Assembly: GCA_038123715.1 (NCBI GenBank)
Contig: JAYPAN010000001.1
Coordinates: forward strand, 62,001 to 126,000
DNA from: JAYPAN01 sp038123715
Lineage (GTDB): Bacteria; Pseudomonadota; Alphaproteobacteria; RS24
Reading direction: 5' to 3'
Length of the DNA: 64,000 bases
The position numbers and the translations under genes were made by a program. Below, piece after piece: positions 1 through 8,390 of this stretch. How positions within the stretch are numbered: the first letter of the stretch is position 1; each line of letters starts with the position of its first letter. The notes below the pieces were generated by a model that had not been told where the DNA came from, did not search any database, and saw nothing but the letters and a program-made list of their open reading frames with translations.

Positions 1-784
1 TGGTAAAAATCTCAGCCCCTGAAGCGGTAATGCCGACCGAATGTTCAAATTGTGCCGACAATGTGCGGTCGCGGGTGACAGCCGTCCAGCCATCACCGAG
101 TATTTTCACCGCCGGTTTGCCCAAATTGAGCATTGGTTCAATGGTGAAAAACATGCCTTCGCGCAATGTCAGCCCTTCACCGGGGCGGCCATAATGCAAG
201 ATATTTGGCGTGTCGTGAAACACGCGACCCAGCCCATGCCCGCAAAAATCGCGCACCACCGCCATGCGCTGTGCTTCGGCATAATCTTGAATTGCCGCGC
301 CAATATCACCCAGCGTTGCGCCGGGGCGTGCCACCTCAATGCCCTGCATCATGGCATCATAAGTCACATCCATCAGCCGCTTGGCCTTGACCGAAACCTC
401 GCCCAGCGCATACATGCGCGAATGGTCGCCATGCCAACCGGCATAAAACAGCGTGACATCAATGTTCATAATGTCGCCTTCGCGCAGCAAGCGCTCGCCG
501 GGTATGCCGTGGCAAACAACATGATTGACCGAGGTGCAAATTGATTTGCGAAAGCCGCGATAATTAAGCGGGGCAGGGACAGCGCCCAAATCGCGGATGA
601 TTTCTTCCGCCTTGGCGTCAAGTGCTTCCGAGCTGACACCGGGCTGCACAAAGTCTTGCAGCAAATCCAGCGTATGCGCCGCCATGCGACCGACAACGCG
701 CATGCCTTCAAAATCCTCATCTGTGTGGATTTTTATCTGGCCTGTATTTTTTGTCGGCGCGCGGGCGGCCTCAACATAATTCAC
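1..784 (-). CDS. map: Type I methionine aminopeptidase (3' end outside window)
   Basis: Removes the initiator methionine from nascent cytosolic proteins, using a two-metal site. The visible 261 codons start at a GTG (784-782) preceded by AGGAG six bases upstream. Metal-ligand motifs are all visible: the Asp of NIDVT and of HGDHSRM, the His of GHGLGRVFHDTP, the Glu of TIEPML and the Glu of AQFEHS. FHDTP has Asp where many homologues have Glu. The reading frame is still open at base 1, shortly after the last metal-binding Glu, so only a short C-terminal tail should be missing. It is divergent from the CinA-like gene across a 192-bp spacer that must hold both promoters. The family call is secure. 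Confidence 0.96.
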   Translation of the reverse strand, partial: MNYVEAARAPTKNTGQIKIHTDEDFEGMRVVGRMAAHTLDLLQDFVQPGVSSEALDAKAEEIIRDLGAVPAPLNYRGFRKSICTSVNHVVCHGIPGERLLREGDIMNIDVTLFYAGWHGDHSRMYALGEVSVKAKRLMDVTYDAMMQGIEVARPGATLGDIGAAIQDYAEAQRMAVVRDFCGHGLGRVFHDTPNILHYGRPGEGLTLREGMFFTIEPMLNLGKPAVKILGDGWTAVTRDRTLSAQFEHSVGITASGAEIFT

Positions 785-976
785 CTTTTTCTCCTGTTCC
801 CATCATGGCCAGTTTGCCACCGGCTCCGTTGGACGAAACACGTCTTGTCGGCCTAGATATCGCCCGAAACAGGCCGTGGCGCAAGCGTGTTTTGACAGTT
901 TCAAGGGCATTTCACAAAAGCGCTTGTTTTTCAGGCCGGTCGGCCCTATCTCGGACAGAGTTATCAGGAGCGCATA

Positions 977-1771
977 ATGGATGATGCAAGCGGCGCGGCC
1001 GCAAAACGGCAAAGCGGGGCGGTGACGGCGGCCATGCTGATAATCGGCAATGAGGTTTTATCGGGTCGCACGCAAGATAAAAATCTGGCGCATGTCGCCT
1101 TGCAGCTGGGCGAGATTGGCATTGAAATGCGCGAGGTGCGTATTGTGCCGGACGAATTGGATGTGGTGGTCGCCGCCGTCAATGCCCTGCGCGCGGCGCA
1201 TGATTATGTGTTCACCACGGGCGGCATCGGCCCGACCCATGACGACATTACCGCCGATTGCATTGCCGCGGCTTTTGGCGTGGCGCTTAATCATCACCCT
1301 TTGGCCATGCAGCAATTACAGGCGCATTATGACCGGCTTGAGGCTGACTTCAATGAAGCGCGGCAGCGCATGGCGCGTATTCCCGAAGGCGCGTCGCTGA
1401 TTGACAATCCGGTCAGCACCGCGCCGGGCTTTTGCATTGAAAATGTTTATGTCATGGCCGGTGTGCCGAAAATTATGCAGGCAATGATGGAAAATGTGCT
1501 GCCAAATTTGCGTGGCGGCGAAGCGTTGAGTTCCATTACAGTGACTTCCAATGTGCCGGAAGGGACGATTGCCGCCGAAATGGGACGCTTGCAGGCGCAA
1601 TATGAAGAGGTAAATATCGGGCTGTATCCGTTTTACGGGCCGGATGGCGCAGGCGTCAGCGTGGTGGCGCGCGGTCGCGACATGGCGCAGCTCGCCATAA
1701 TTGAAGGGCTTATCAAGGCGCATTTGGCCGAAATCGGCGCAGAACTTGTTGAACGTGTGCCGGCCAAATAG
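977..1771 (+). CDS. CinA/MoaB-type molybdopterin-binding domain protein
   Basis: A 264-residue protein made almost entirely of a MoaB/Mog-like (MoCF) domain, as in the N-terminal half of CinA. The domain signature TTGGIGPTHDDIT lies near residue 80, and an AAMLIIGNEVLSGRTQDKN start is typical of the CinA N-terminus. There is no C-terminal nicotinamide-nucleotide amidase (PncC) domain, so it is the short stand-alone form common in Alphaproteobacteria. The substrate is uncertain: the fold binds molybdopterin in MoaB/MogA and ADP-ribose or related nucleotides in CinA. A GGAG-like ribosome site sits just upstream of ATG 977 (CAGGAGCGCATA). Function beyond the fold is not inferred. Confidence 0.9.
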   Translation: MDDASGAAAKRQSGAVTAAMLIIGNEVLSGRTQDKNLAHVALQLGEIGIEMREVRIVPDELDVVVAAVNALRAAHDYVFTTGGIGPTHDDITADCIAAAFGVALNHHPLAMQQLQAHYDRLEADFNEARQRMARIPEGASLIDNPVSTAPGFCIENVYVMAGVPKIMQAMMENVLPNLRGGEALSSITVTSNVPEGTIAAEMGRLQAQYEEVNIGLYPFYGPDGAGVSVVARGRDMAQLAIIEGLIKAHLAEIGAELVERVPAK

Positions 1772-1846
1772 GCCAGCCTTACAAATAATTTAGTTTTCCG
1801 GCGGCGCACATCATGGCAGGGTAATTCCATCCAAAGGGAGGTTCTT

Positions 1847-2092
1847 ATGAAAAAAATCGCTACAGCACTCGTCATTTCGGGCATGTTTGCCCTGCCGCAA
1901 GCCGCATTGGCGCTTGATTCCAGCTTTGAAGCCATGTCGCAACAAGGCAAGCACCAGTTTTATGTCTGGTGTACCGGCAAAGATGATTACACAGCTTCGC
2001 AAAATGGCAAGGATGCCAAAGCAGCACAAGCGGCGCTGGCTGCCAAAGCCGGTTCGCGTTGCTGGCCGGTCTGGCAAGGACTCGATAACTAA
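1847..2092 (+). CDS. Small secreted protein, unknown function
   Basis: An 81-residue protein that I do not recognise. Residues 1-22 form a clear Sec signal peptide (MKK, hydrophobic core, then ALA before Leu23), leaving a mature chain of about 59 residues. The mature part has two cysteines (Cys42 and Cys72), which could form one periplasmic disulfide, and is rich in Ala, Lys and Gln. A strong ribosome site (AAGGGAGG) precedes ATG 1847. The stop codon lies inside a 14-bp tandem duplication that runs into the first assembly gap. It is probably expressed on its own. Confidence 0.75.
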   Translation: MKKIATALVISGMFALPQAALALDSSFEAMSQQGKHQFYVWCTGKDDYTASQNGKDAKAAQAALAAKAGSRCWPVWQGLDN

Positions 2093-2105
2093 GTCTCGAT
2101 AACTA
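2081..2105. repeat. 14-bp tandem repeat over a stop codon, abutting gap 1
   Basis: Unit CTCGATAACTAAGT occurs at 2081-2094 and again from 2095 (CTCGATAACTA) until the N run begins. The same sequence, AGTCTCGATAACTA, restarts directly after the gap at 2206. Each unit carries the in-frame-looking TAA of the upstream gene. The number of copies in the real chromosome is unknown because the assembly breaks here. Confidence 0.8.
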
Positions 2106-2205
2106 NNNNNNNNNNNNNNNNNNNNNNNNNNNNNNNNNNNNNNNNNNNNNNNNNNNNNNNNNNNNNNNNNNNNNNNNNNNNNNNNNNNNNNNNNNNNNNN
2201 NNNNN
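2106..2205. other. Assembly gap 1 (100 N)
   Basis: A run of exactly 100 N, so the length is a placeholder. The 14 bases before it (2092-2105) and after it (2206-2219) are identical, as expected if two contig ends overlap or if a short tandem array collapsed. From the gap to base 2357 I see no gene: only the residual repeat, a C/G-rich stretch and the leader of the next gene. Confidence 0.95.
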
Positions 2206-2357
2206 AGTCTCGATAACTAAATCGGGTTTCTCGCTTAACCTGTCGGCGCTTTGCGCCAAACCATCAGCGGCGGCTTTTCGGGTCGCCGTTTTTGCGTTCC
2301 GGTCTATATGAACACGAGTTCCTGGTCTATTCAGGCTGTTGGTCATGGTAGGGTGAT

Positions 2358-3452
2358 ATGAAAATGACAATGCTGGGGTCGATATTTGTTTTGCTGGGCA
2401 TTGCCTTTGGCCTGTCGGCCTGCACTGGTTTGGGGCGTCCGCTGGGCGGTGAGCGCCCCTATCATCATCTGGAAAAAGGCTTTCGCAACCCGCCCGACAG
2501 CCCGCGCCGCAGCTCTGATTTAAGCGTGCGCCTGCCATTTTTCGCACAAGCCGTCTGGCGCAGCCTGACCCAAAACAAAAGCAAATTTCCGCGCGACCAC
2601 GCCGCCGAAAAAGCCGAAGCGCGCGCCCAATTTGCCGCTTTGGGCGATGCCGATGCGCTGGCTTGGATTGGCCATGCGACATTTCTGGTGCGCCTTGACG
2701 GGGTGACGGTGCTGACCGATCCGGTATTCGGGCGGCGCGCCTCGCCGGTCAGCTTTGCCGGGCCGGAGCGTGTGCTGCCGCCGGGGCTGGATATTGAGGA
2801 TTTGCCGCCGATTGATGTGGTGGTGATAAGCCATGCCCATTACGACCATCTCGACACTTGGACGCTTGACCGCCTGCCGGGGCGCGAAAAAATTACCGCC
2901 ATTGTGCCGCTGGGGCTGGGTAAATACTTTACCGCGCGCGGTTATGGCACGGTCTATGAGGTGGACTGGTATGATGATGTCACGCTGGAAGGGCGCAGCG
3001 GCCCGTTCAAGCTGACCGCCTATCCGGCGGTGCATTGGGCCAATCGCTCACTGTTTGATGTCAACCGCACCTTATGGATGTCTTACGGGTTTTCCGCCAA
3101 TGGGCGCTCGGTCTATCACAGTGGCGACACGGAAACCCATCCTTACATGTTCCGCGAGATTGGCGAACATATGGCGACGCATCATAATGGCTGCGATATC
3201 GGCCTGATGAGTGCCGGAGCCTATAATCCGCGCCCGATGATGCAAGGCGCCCATGCCGACCCAGAAGGGGTGGCGCAAATTGGCCGCGATGTTGGCTGCA
3301 AGCGCATGGTGCCAATGCATTGGGGGACATTTGTCTTGTCGCTGGAGCCGTTTTTGGAGCCGCCGCAACGTTTTGAAAAAGCGGTCGGCAACCAGACCTT
3401 AAATATGCGGATTGGCGAAAGCATTGGCCTGTCCGCCCTGTTTGACGATTAA
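2358..3452 (+). CDS. NAPE-PLD-like metallo-beta-lactamase-fold lipoprotein
   Basis: A 364-residue member of the metallo-beta-lactamase superfamily, closest in layout to N-acyl-phosphatidylethanolamine phospholipase D and UlaG-like hydrolases. Residues 1-22 are a lipoprotein signal with a GLSAC lipobox (Cys22), so the enzyme should be membrane-anchored outside the cytoplasm. The fold signature starts at WIGHATFLVRLDG, continues with TDPVFGRRASP, and the metal motif is SHAHYDHLD (HxHxDH). Later histidines in YHSGDTETH and PMHWGTF complete the two-metal site. Family members hydrolyse phosphodiester or lactone bonds; the actual substrate here is not known, and phospholipid hydrolysis is only a reasonable guess. 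It stands alone between gap 1 and tRNA-Leu. Confidence 0.88.
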   Translation: MKMTMLGSIFVLLGIAFGLSACTGLGRPLGGERPYHHLEKGFRNPPDSPRRSSDLSVRLPFFAQAVWRSLTQNKSKFPRDHAAEKAEARAQFAALGDADALAWIGHATFLVRLDGVTVLTDPVFGRRASPVSFAGPERVLPPGLDIEDLPPIDVVVISHAHYDHLDTWTLDRLPGREKITAIVPLGLGKYFTARGYGTVYEVDWYDDVTLEGRSGPFKLTAYPAVHWANRSLFDVNRTLWMSYGFSANGRSVYHSGDTETHPYMFREIGEHMATHHNGCDIGLMSAGAYNPRPMMQGAHADPEGVAQIGRDVGCKRMVPMHWGTFVLSLEPFLEPPQRFEKAVGNQTLNMRIGESIGLSALFDD

Positions 3453-3588
3453 ATCCGGCGGCTGCACTGCTTTTTGACCGGCGGGCATATCCGTCGAAAG
3501 GGCGTGAGAGGCGGCATCAATTAACGAGGCGAAACGGGCTTTTCCGCCGCCGCAAACATGCTATACAGACGCCAGCTTCGCTTCCTCC

Positions 3589-3676
3589 GGCCTCATGGTG
3601 GAATTGGTAGACACAGCAGACTTAAAATCTGCGGCCTGAATAAGGCGTGACGGTTCGAGTCCGTCTGAGGCCACCA
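3589..3676 (+). tRNA. tRNA-Leu (anticodon UAA)
   Basis: An 88-nt tRNA with the long variable arm of class II tRNAs. The acceptor stem GGCCTCA pairs with TGAGGCC, followed by discriminator A and an encoded CCA. The D-arm contains GGTGGAATTGGTAGACAC, typical of bacterial tRNA-Leu. The anticodon stem GCAGA/TCTGC encloses the loop CTTAAAA with anticodon TAA. The T-arm has GGTTCGAGTCC. It is transcribed towards livK, which is on the opposite strand. Confidence 0.98.
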
Positions 3677-3702
3677 TTTTTTCTTAACGAGAATTCGTAG
3701 CC

Positions 3703-4884
3703 TTACCGGTGGATATTGTCGGCTATGCCGCGCAATTTGCCATCCTGCACTTGGTCGAGAAACACGCTGTCGCTGCCGCTATGGCTGGTCGGTGTGTAGC
3801 TGTGCAAAGGTGTGCCAATGCCATCATCGAAATCGCGTATCTGCTCCATCGCCGCAATCAGCTTATCGACCGTCAGGTCGCGGCCGGCTTTTTCCAGCGC
3901 GGCAATCAGCACTTTGGTCGGCAGATAGCCATATTGCGTGCCGACCGGCGGGGTCGTGCCATAGCGGGCTTCATATTTTTCGATAAAGGCGAGCTGGTTT
4001 GGCGTGGCCGAGTCGCGATACAGCGCGCGCGTGCTGCCGGCGACATAATAGCCTTGCGTGGCATTGCCCTGCGCCGAGGCGACGATTTGGTCATTGGAGG
4101 CCTGACTGCCGACAATATCGGCGGTGATGCCCAGCTTGCGCGCCGTGGCATAGCCGATAATCGTGTCTTGAATAATCGTGCCGAAAACAATCAGGTCGCA
4201 ATTGGCGCGTTTCAGCGCGGTCATGGCGCCAACAAATTCGGTCTCGGTGGATTTATGGCGCGTCTCGGCGACCAGTTCCAGCCCCAGCGCGTCCACTTCC
4301 TGCATAATCGCATCTTTTATTTCTTGGCCGTAATCCGTGTCCTGATAAAAGGCGCAAATGCGTTTATGCCCTTTGTTTTTGTTGAAATAGCGAATGGCGG
4401 CGCGGGTTTGCTGGTTATAGGTGGACAGCGCCTGAAACTTCAGCCGGTGAAACGGCTCAATCATGGTGACAGCACCGGACACCGGAAACAGATTGGGGAT
4501 ATTGGCAGCCAATTGGCGGCGCAAAACCGCATTGTTTTGCGGCGTCCCCAAAGCCAGATGTATGGCGAAAACGCGGTCGCGATTGGTCAGCTTGTTCATC
4601 GCTTTCACGGCAAGCGGCACCTGATACTGGCTGTCCTCGACAATATAGCGGATTTTGCGGCCATGAATCCCCCCCTTGGCGTTGACCTCATCAAACAGCA
4701 AGCGCGCCGCATTGGTTGAGGAAACCCCCCAAATTGAGGCCGGGCCACTCAAGGCCGTATGCGCGCCGATAATAATTTCCGTGTCAGTAACGCCGCGCTC
4801 GGCCAAAGCCGGTGTGGCGGCCATAAACGCGCCGGCAAAAGCCGCCATCAGGCCGGTTTTGAATATGGTTTTGTTTCCAAACAT
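3703..4884 (-). CDS. livK: Liv-type ABC transporter substrate-binding protein
   Basis: A 393-residue periplasmic binding protein of the branched-chain amino acid (type I) family. I chose ATG 4884 because a signal peptide starts there (hydrophobic core, cleavage after TPALA) and an AAAGGG ribosome site precedes it; an in-frame ATG at 4983 would add residues encoded by a tandem repeat. The mature protein begins with the usual TDTEIIIGAHTALSGP segment. It is the last gene of a minus-strand liv operon, separated from livF by an acyl-CoA ligase. Members of this family bind not only leucine-type amino acids but also aromatic or other carboxylates, amides and urea, so the ligand is open. Confidence 0.9.
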   Translation of the reverse strand: MFGNKTIFKTGLMAAFAGAFMAATPALAERGVTDTEIIIGAHTALSGPASIWGVSSTNAARLLFDEVNAKGGIHGRKIRYIVEDSQYQVPLAVKAMNKLTNRDRVFAIHLALGTPQNNAVLRRQLAANIPNLFPVSGAVTMIEPFHRLKFQALSTYNQQTRAAIRYFNKNKGHKRICAFYQDTDYGQEIKDAIMQEVDALGLELVAETRHKSTETEFVGAMTALKRANCDLIVFGTIIQDTIIGYATARKLGITADIVGSQASNDQIVASAQGNATQGYYVAGSTRALYRDSATPNQLAFIEKYEARYGTTPPVGTQYGYLPTKVLIAALEKAGRDLTVDKLIAAMEQIRDFDDGIGTPLHSYTPTSHSGSDSVFLDQVQDGKLRGIADNIHR

Positions 4885-4920
4885 TGAGCTACCCTTTCGC
4901 TTACGCACTGTCTTTATCGC

Positions 4921-4973
4921 GCATACTCTATCCTGCACTGCACACTCTATTCCGCATACTTTATCCCGCATAC
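4921..4973. repeat. 14-bp degenerate tandem repeat over the acyl-CoA ligase stop codon
   Basis: Units GCATACTCTATCCT (4921-4934), GCACACTCTATTCC (4940-4953) and GCATACTTTATCCC (4954-4967), then a partial GCATAC. A 5-bp GCACT separates the first two. Neighbouring units match at 11 of 14 positions. The ligase stop codon (4961-4963, minus strand) lies in the third unit, and the array fills most of the spacer before livK. Confidence 0.8.
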
Positions 4974-6817
4974 ATGGCGTCAATCAAATCCTTATAGGTT
5001 TTCGCCACCATAGAGCGTTTCAATTTCATGGTTGCGGTCAATTCCTCATCATCGGCGGTCAGTTCCTTGTCGATTATCGTGAACTTTTTCACCGTTTCAA
5101 CTCTGGCGAAATTTTTGTTCACTTTTTCCACTTCTTCGCCAATCAAGTGCTTCACTTCTTCGCGCGCGCACAGGCTGGCATAATCGGTGAATGGCACATT
5201 CATGTCCTGGGCATATTGCAGCACATTTTCATGGTCAATCATCACCAGACAAGTGAGGAATTTGCGCTGGTCGCCAATAATCACCGCATCAGAAATATAA
5301 GGCGAAAACTTGAGCTGGTTTTCAATCTCGCTCGGCGTGATGTTTTTGCCGCCTGCTGTGATGATAATGTCTTTCTTGCGGTCAAGTATGCGGAAAAAGC
5401 CCTCATTATCGACATTGCCGACATCGCCCGAATGCAGCCAGCCATCAATCACCGTCTCTGCCGTTTTCTCCGGCTGGTTGAGATAGCCTTTGAAAATATG
5501 CGGGCCGCGATAGACGATTTCACCATCCTCAGCGATTTTCATTTCGACATGCGCCGCCGCTTGGCCGACCGTGCCAAGCCGGTTGGCATCGGCTCGATTG
5601 CAACTGGTAATGCCGGAACATTCGGTCTGGCCGTAAAGCTCAAATAAATCCAGCCCAATGGCGCGGAACCACTGTATCAAATCGGGCGAGACGGGGGCTG
5701 CGCCGGTAAACATAATGCGCGCCCTGTCCAGACCCAGCATGACTTTGAGATTGTGAAAAACCAGCTTCTCGGCCAGCCAGCGTTGCGCGCGCAGGGCAAG
5801 GCCAACCCGTCCGGCTTCACGCGCTTCCTCGTAGCGCATGCCGATATTAACCGCCCAATGATAGGTGATGCGCCCGGCCCAAACCGCCTCTTTGATTTTT
5901 ATGATAACGCTGGAATACATTTTTTCCCACATGCGCGGGACGCCGAAAAACACAGTCGGCGAGACTTCCATTGTGTTTTCGAAACTTGTATCGGGCGCTT
6001 CCACAAAATTGACCACCCAACGATAATGCAATGCGAAAAACACCGAAAAAGTTCGCTCGGCAATATGGCATAGCGGCAAAATCGACATGATTTCCTCATC
6101 ATGGCAAGCGCCCATGTAAGACTGCGCGTTATTGGTCTGAAACATGATATTGCTATGGGTAATCATGGCCCCTTTGGGCGCGCCCGTTGTGCCGGACGTG
6201 TAAACCAATATCGCCACATCATCGGCTTTAATGGCATCAATGCGCCTGTCCCACTCCTCGGCAAAGCGGTCGAGATTGGCGCGCCCCAATTCATAAAGCG
6301 CGTCAATGAACATGACTTTCGGGTCGTCAAACCGTTTCAGCCCTTCATCTTCCACCACAATGACTTTCTCAATATCCGGCAGCGCGTCGCGCACTTCCAG
6401 ATATTTGTCGAGTTGTTCTTCATCTTCCACCACCAAAAAGCGCGAGGCAGAATCGCGGCAAATATGCTCAAGCTGCATGGGCGAGTCGGTGGTGTAAACG
6501 CCATTGGATATGCCGCCACTGCACATGGTGGCGAGGTCGAAATACAGCCATTCCTTGCGGTTTTCGGCCAATATCGACACCACATTGCCGGGCTGCAAAC
6601 CAAGCGCCATCAGCGCGGCGCCAATTTCGCGGGCGCGCAAGTAAAATGTGTCCCAGTCAAAACTGTGCCAAATGCCAAACTCTTTTTCGCGCAAGGCAAC
6701 ACGGCTTCCGAGCGCCTGACAGCGCTTGCGGAATAATTGCGGCAGGTTAATGCAGCCTTCAATCTCGGTCAGCACGGCATCTGTTTGCAAATTATCTGGC
6801 TGTGTTTGTTGGCTCAT
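4961..6817 (-). CDS. AMP-forming long-chain acyl-CoA synthetase-like ligase
   Basis: A 618-residue adenylate-forming enzyme that would activate a carboxylic acid to its CoA thioester with ATP. The AMP-binding P-loop motif YTSGTTGAPKGAMITHSN, the acyl-adenylate motif ELYGQTECSG, and the hinge HSGDVG...DRKKDIIITAGGKNITPSEIE are all present. Length and the long insert place it in the FAA1/FadD15-like group rather than with acetyl-CoA synthetases. ATG 6817 is chosen because GAGGGAG lies just upstream; an upstream in-frame ATG at 6868 would overlap livF. It sits between livF and livK in a liv operon, which suggests that the imported compound is a carboxylate that is activated on entry. Chain length is not predictable from sequence alone. 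Confidence 0.9.
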   Translation of the reverse strand: MSQQTQPDNLQTDAVLTEIEGCINLPQLFRKRCQALGSRVALREKEFGIWHSFDWDTFYLRAREIGAALMALGLQPGNVVSILAENRKEWLYFDLATMCSGGISNGVYTTDSPMQLEHICRDSASRFLVVEDEEQLDKYLEVRDALPDIEKVIVVEDEGLKRFDDPKVMFIDALYELGRANLDRFAEEWDRRIDAIKADDVAILVYTSGTTGAPKGAMITHSNIMFQTNNAQSYMGACHDEEIMSILPLCHIAERTFSVFFALHYRWVVNFVEAPDTSFENTMEVSPTVFFGVPRMWEKMYSSVIIKIKEAVWAGRITYHWAVNIGMRYEEAREAGRVGLALRAQRWLAEKLVFHNLKVMLGLDRARIMFTGAAPVSPDLIQWFRAIGLDLFELYGQTECSGITSCNRADANRLGTVGQAAAHVEMKIAEDGEIVYRGPHIFKGYLNQPEKTAETVIDGWLHSGDVGNVDNEGFFRILDRKKDIIITAGGKNITPSEIENQLKFSPYISDAVIIGDQRKFLTCLVMIDHENVLQYAQDMNVPFTDYASLCAREEVKHLIGEEVEKVNKNFARVETVKKFTIIDKELTADDEELTATMKLKRSMVAKTYKDLIDAMYAG

Positions 6818-6840
6818 TGCTCCCTCTCTGCTGGCGGCGT

Positions 6841-7629
6841 TTAACGCCAAGTTTTGCGTTGTTTCCAACGCCGCTTGCCGCGCGCGCTTTCCTCTTTGCG
6901 GCCGAGATAAAACTCCTGAATGTCGCGGCTGTCGAGCAGGCGTTGACGGTCGCCTTCCATCACCACGCGCCCAACCTCCAGCACATAGCCGAAATCAGCC
7001 AATTGCAGTGCCATATGGGCATTTTGCTCGACCAGCAAAATCGTCATTTGCTGCTCGCTGTTCAGGCGGCGGATAATATCGAAAATCTCGCCGACCAGCT
7101 TGGGCGACAGGCCGAGCGAGGGTTCATCGAGCAACATCATATGCGGGCGCATCATCAGCGCGCGGCCAATGGCCAACATTTGCTGCTGGCCGCCCGACAA
7201 ATAGGCGGCCTCGTTTTTGGCGCTTTTTCGCAAATCGGGGAAATAGTCGAACACCATTTCCAAATCCTCGGCTATCGCCGTCCGGTCGCGCCGCGAGAAA
7301 GCCCCCATTTCCAAGTTTTCCTGCACGCTCAAAAAAGGAAATACTTCGCGCCCCTCCGGCACATGGCCAATGCCAGCACGCGCCACGCGGTCGGGTTCGT
7401 GACCGGTAATATCCTGCCCATTATAGACAATACTGCCTTTTTGCGGCTCCATTGCGCCGCTGATTGTTTTCAGCACGGTTGTTTTGCCGGCGCCATTGGA
7501 GCCGAGAATGGCAACAATCTGACCTTGCATGACGTCAAGGCTGACGCCGCGAATCGCCATAACCGGCCCGTAAAATGTCTCCAAATTGCGGATGCTCAGC
7601 ATGGTCTCATTAGGGGCTGTTTCACTCAT
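6841..7629 (-). CDS. livF: Liv-type ABC transporter ATP-binding protein (LivF)
   Basis: A 262-residue ABC ATPase of the LivF subfamily. It has Walker A GSNGAGKTT, the Q-loop region, the signature LSGGQQQ, and Walker B MMLLDEPS followed by LGLSPKLV, which is typical of LivF. It forms the cytoplasmic ATPase pair with LivG. Its start overlaps the livG stop by 4 bp (7626-7629), implying translational coupling. The C-terminus ends in an unusually basic stretch (about 15 residues with KRR and KQRK), and the stop lies in a GGCGTT/AACGCC palindrome. Confidence 0.95.
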   Translation of the reverse strand: MSETAPNETMLSIRNLETFYGPVMAIRGVSLDVMQGQIVAILGSNGAGKTTVLKTISGAMEPQKGSIVYNGQDITGHEPDRVARAGIGHVPEGREVFPFLSVQENLEMGAFSRRDRTAIAEDLEMVFDYFPDLRKSAKNEAAYLSGGQQQMLAIGRALMMRPHMMLLDEPSLGLSPKLVGEIFDIIRRLNSEQQMTILLVEQNAHMALQLADFGYVLEVGRVVMEGDRQRLLDSRDIQEFYLGRKEESARGKRRWKQRKTWR

Positions 7630-8390
7630 GCGCCTGTCCCCAAATAAGCGGCCACCACATCCGGGTGATTCTGCACATGGCGCGCATTCCCCTCGGCGAT
7701 GGCGCGGCCATTATTGAGTGCCAAAACGCGGTCGGAGACTTCATTGACCAGGCTCATATCATGCTCAATCATCAGCACCGTGATACCGAGATCATTTTTG
7801 ATATCGTCAATCCAAAAGCCCATATCCTCGGTTTCTTCCGGATTAAGGCCGGAGGCCGGCTCGTCAAGCAACAGCAAGTCGGGCTGCACGCACAGTGCGC
7901 GCCCCAATTCGATTTTCTTGCGAACGCCATAGGGCAGATTGGCAATGCGTTCATCGCGGTAATGCGCCAATTCGAGAAAATCAATGACATCCTCAACCTG
8001 CCGCCTGTGGTCAATCTCGGCGCGGCGCACGCCGGGGTCGAACAGCAATTGCCGCCAGACCGGCAGGCGGTTGTGAATTTCACGCCCTATCAGCAGATTT
8101 TGCAGCAGGGTGGAATGTTCAAATAATTCGATATTCTGAAAAGTGCGGGCAATGCCAAGCCGGGCAATCGCATCCGGCCGGGCGGCGGTGATGTCATTGC
8201 CCTGAAAGCGGATATGCCCCTGTGACGGCGCATAAAAGGCGCTTATCATATTGAAAATCGTCGATTTGCCCGCCCCATTCGGGCCGACAATGGTGAAGAC
8301 TTCGCCCTTATCGACATGAAAGCTGACATCATCAACCGCTTTCAGGCCGCCAAAGCTGAGGCTCAGATTGCTGATTTCCAGAAAACTCAT
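7626..8390 (-). CDS. livG: Liv-type ABC transporter ATP-binding protein (LivG)
   Basis: A 254-residue ABC ATPase. Walker A is GPNGAGKST and Walker B LLLLDEPASGLNPEE; the family-specific segment IARTFQNIELFEHSTLLQNLLIG is intact. The signature region is degenerate (LPYGVRKKIELGRAL), which is normal for LivG. Its ATG overlaps the livM stop by 4 bp (ATGA) and its own stop overlaps livF by 4 bp, so livM, livG and livF are tightly coupled. Confidence 0.95.
   Translation of the reverse strand: MSFLEISNLSLSFGGLKAVDDVSFHVDKGEVFTIVGPNGAGKSTIFNMISAFYAPSQGHIRFQGNDITAARPDAIARLGIARTFQNIELFEHSTLLQNLLIGREIHNRLPVWRQLLFDPGVRRAEIDHRRQVEDVIDFLELAHYRDERIANLPYGVRKKIELGRALCVQPDLLLLDEPASGLNPEETEDMGFWIDDIKNDLGITVLMIEHDMSLVNEVSDRVLALNNGRAIAEGNARHVQNHPDVVAAYLGTGA

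Noticed and set aside
2089..2682. Minus-strand frame running through the N gap
   Set aside because: It is held open only by the N run and otherwise lies antisense to the NAPE-PLD-like gene. The frame at 35352-36047 was rejected for the same reason.
3709..4719. Long open frame on the plus strand opposite livK
   Set aside because: It is a mirror frame of a well-supported gene, has no family features or ribosome site, and such frames are frequent in G/C-rich coding sequence. The same applies to 14609-15832, 28707-29891, 39049-40386 and 44168-45103.
4921..4973. CRISPR-like or iteron-like array
   Set aside because: The units are only 14 bp, degenerate and without spacers, and there are no cas or replication-initiator genes nearby.
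6818..6868. Longer N-terminus for the acyl-CoA ligase
   Set aside because: It would overlap livF, lacks family similarity, and the downstream ATG at 6817 has a good ribosome site.
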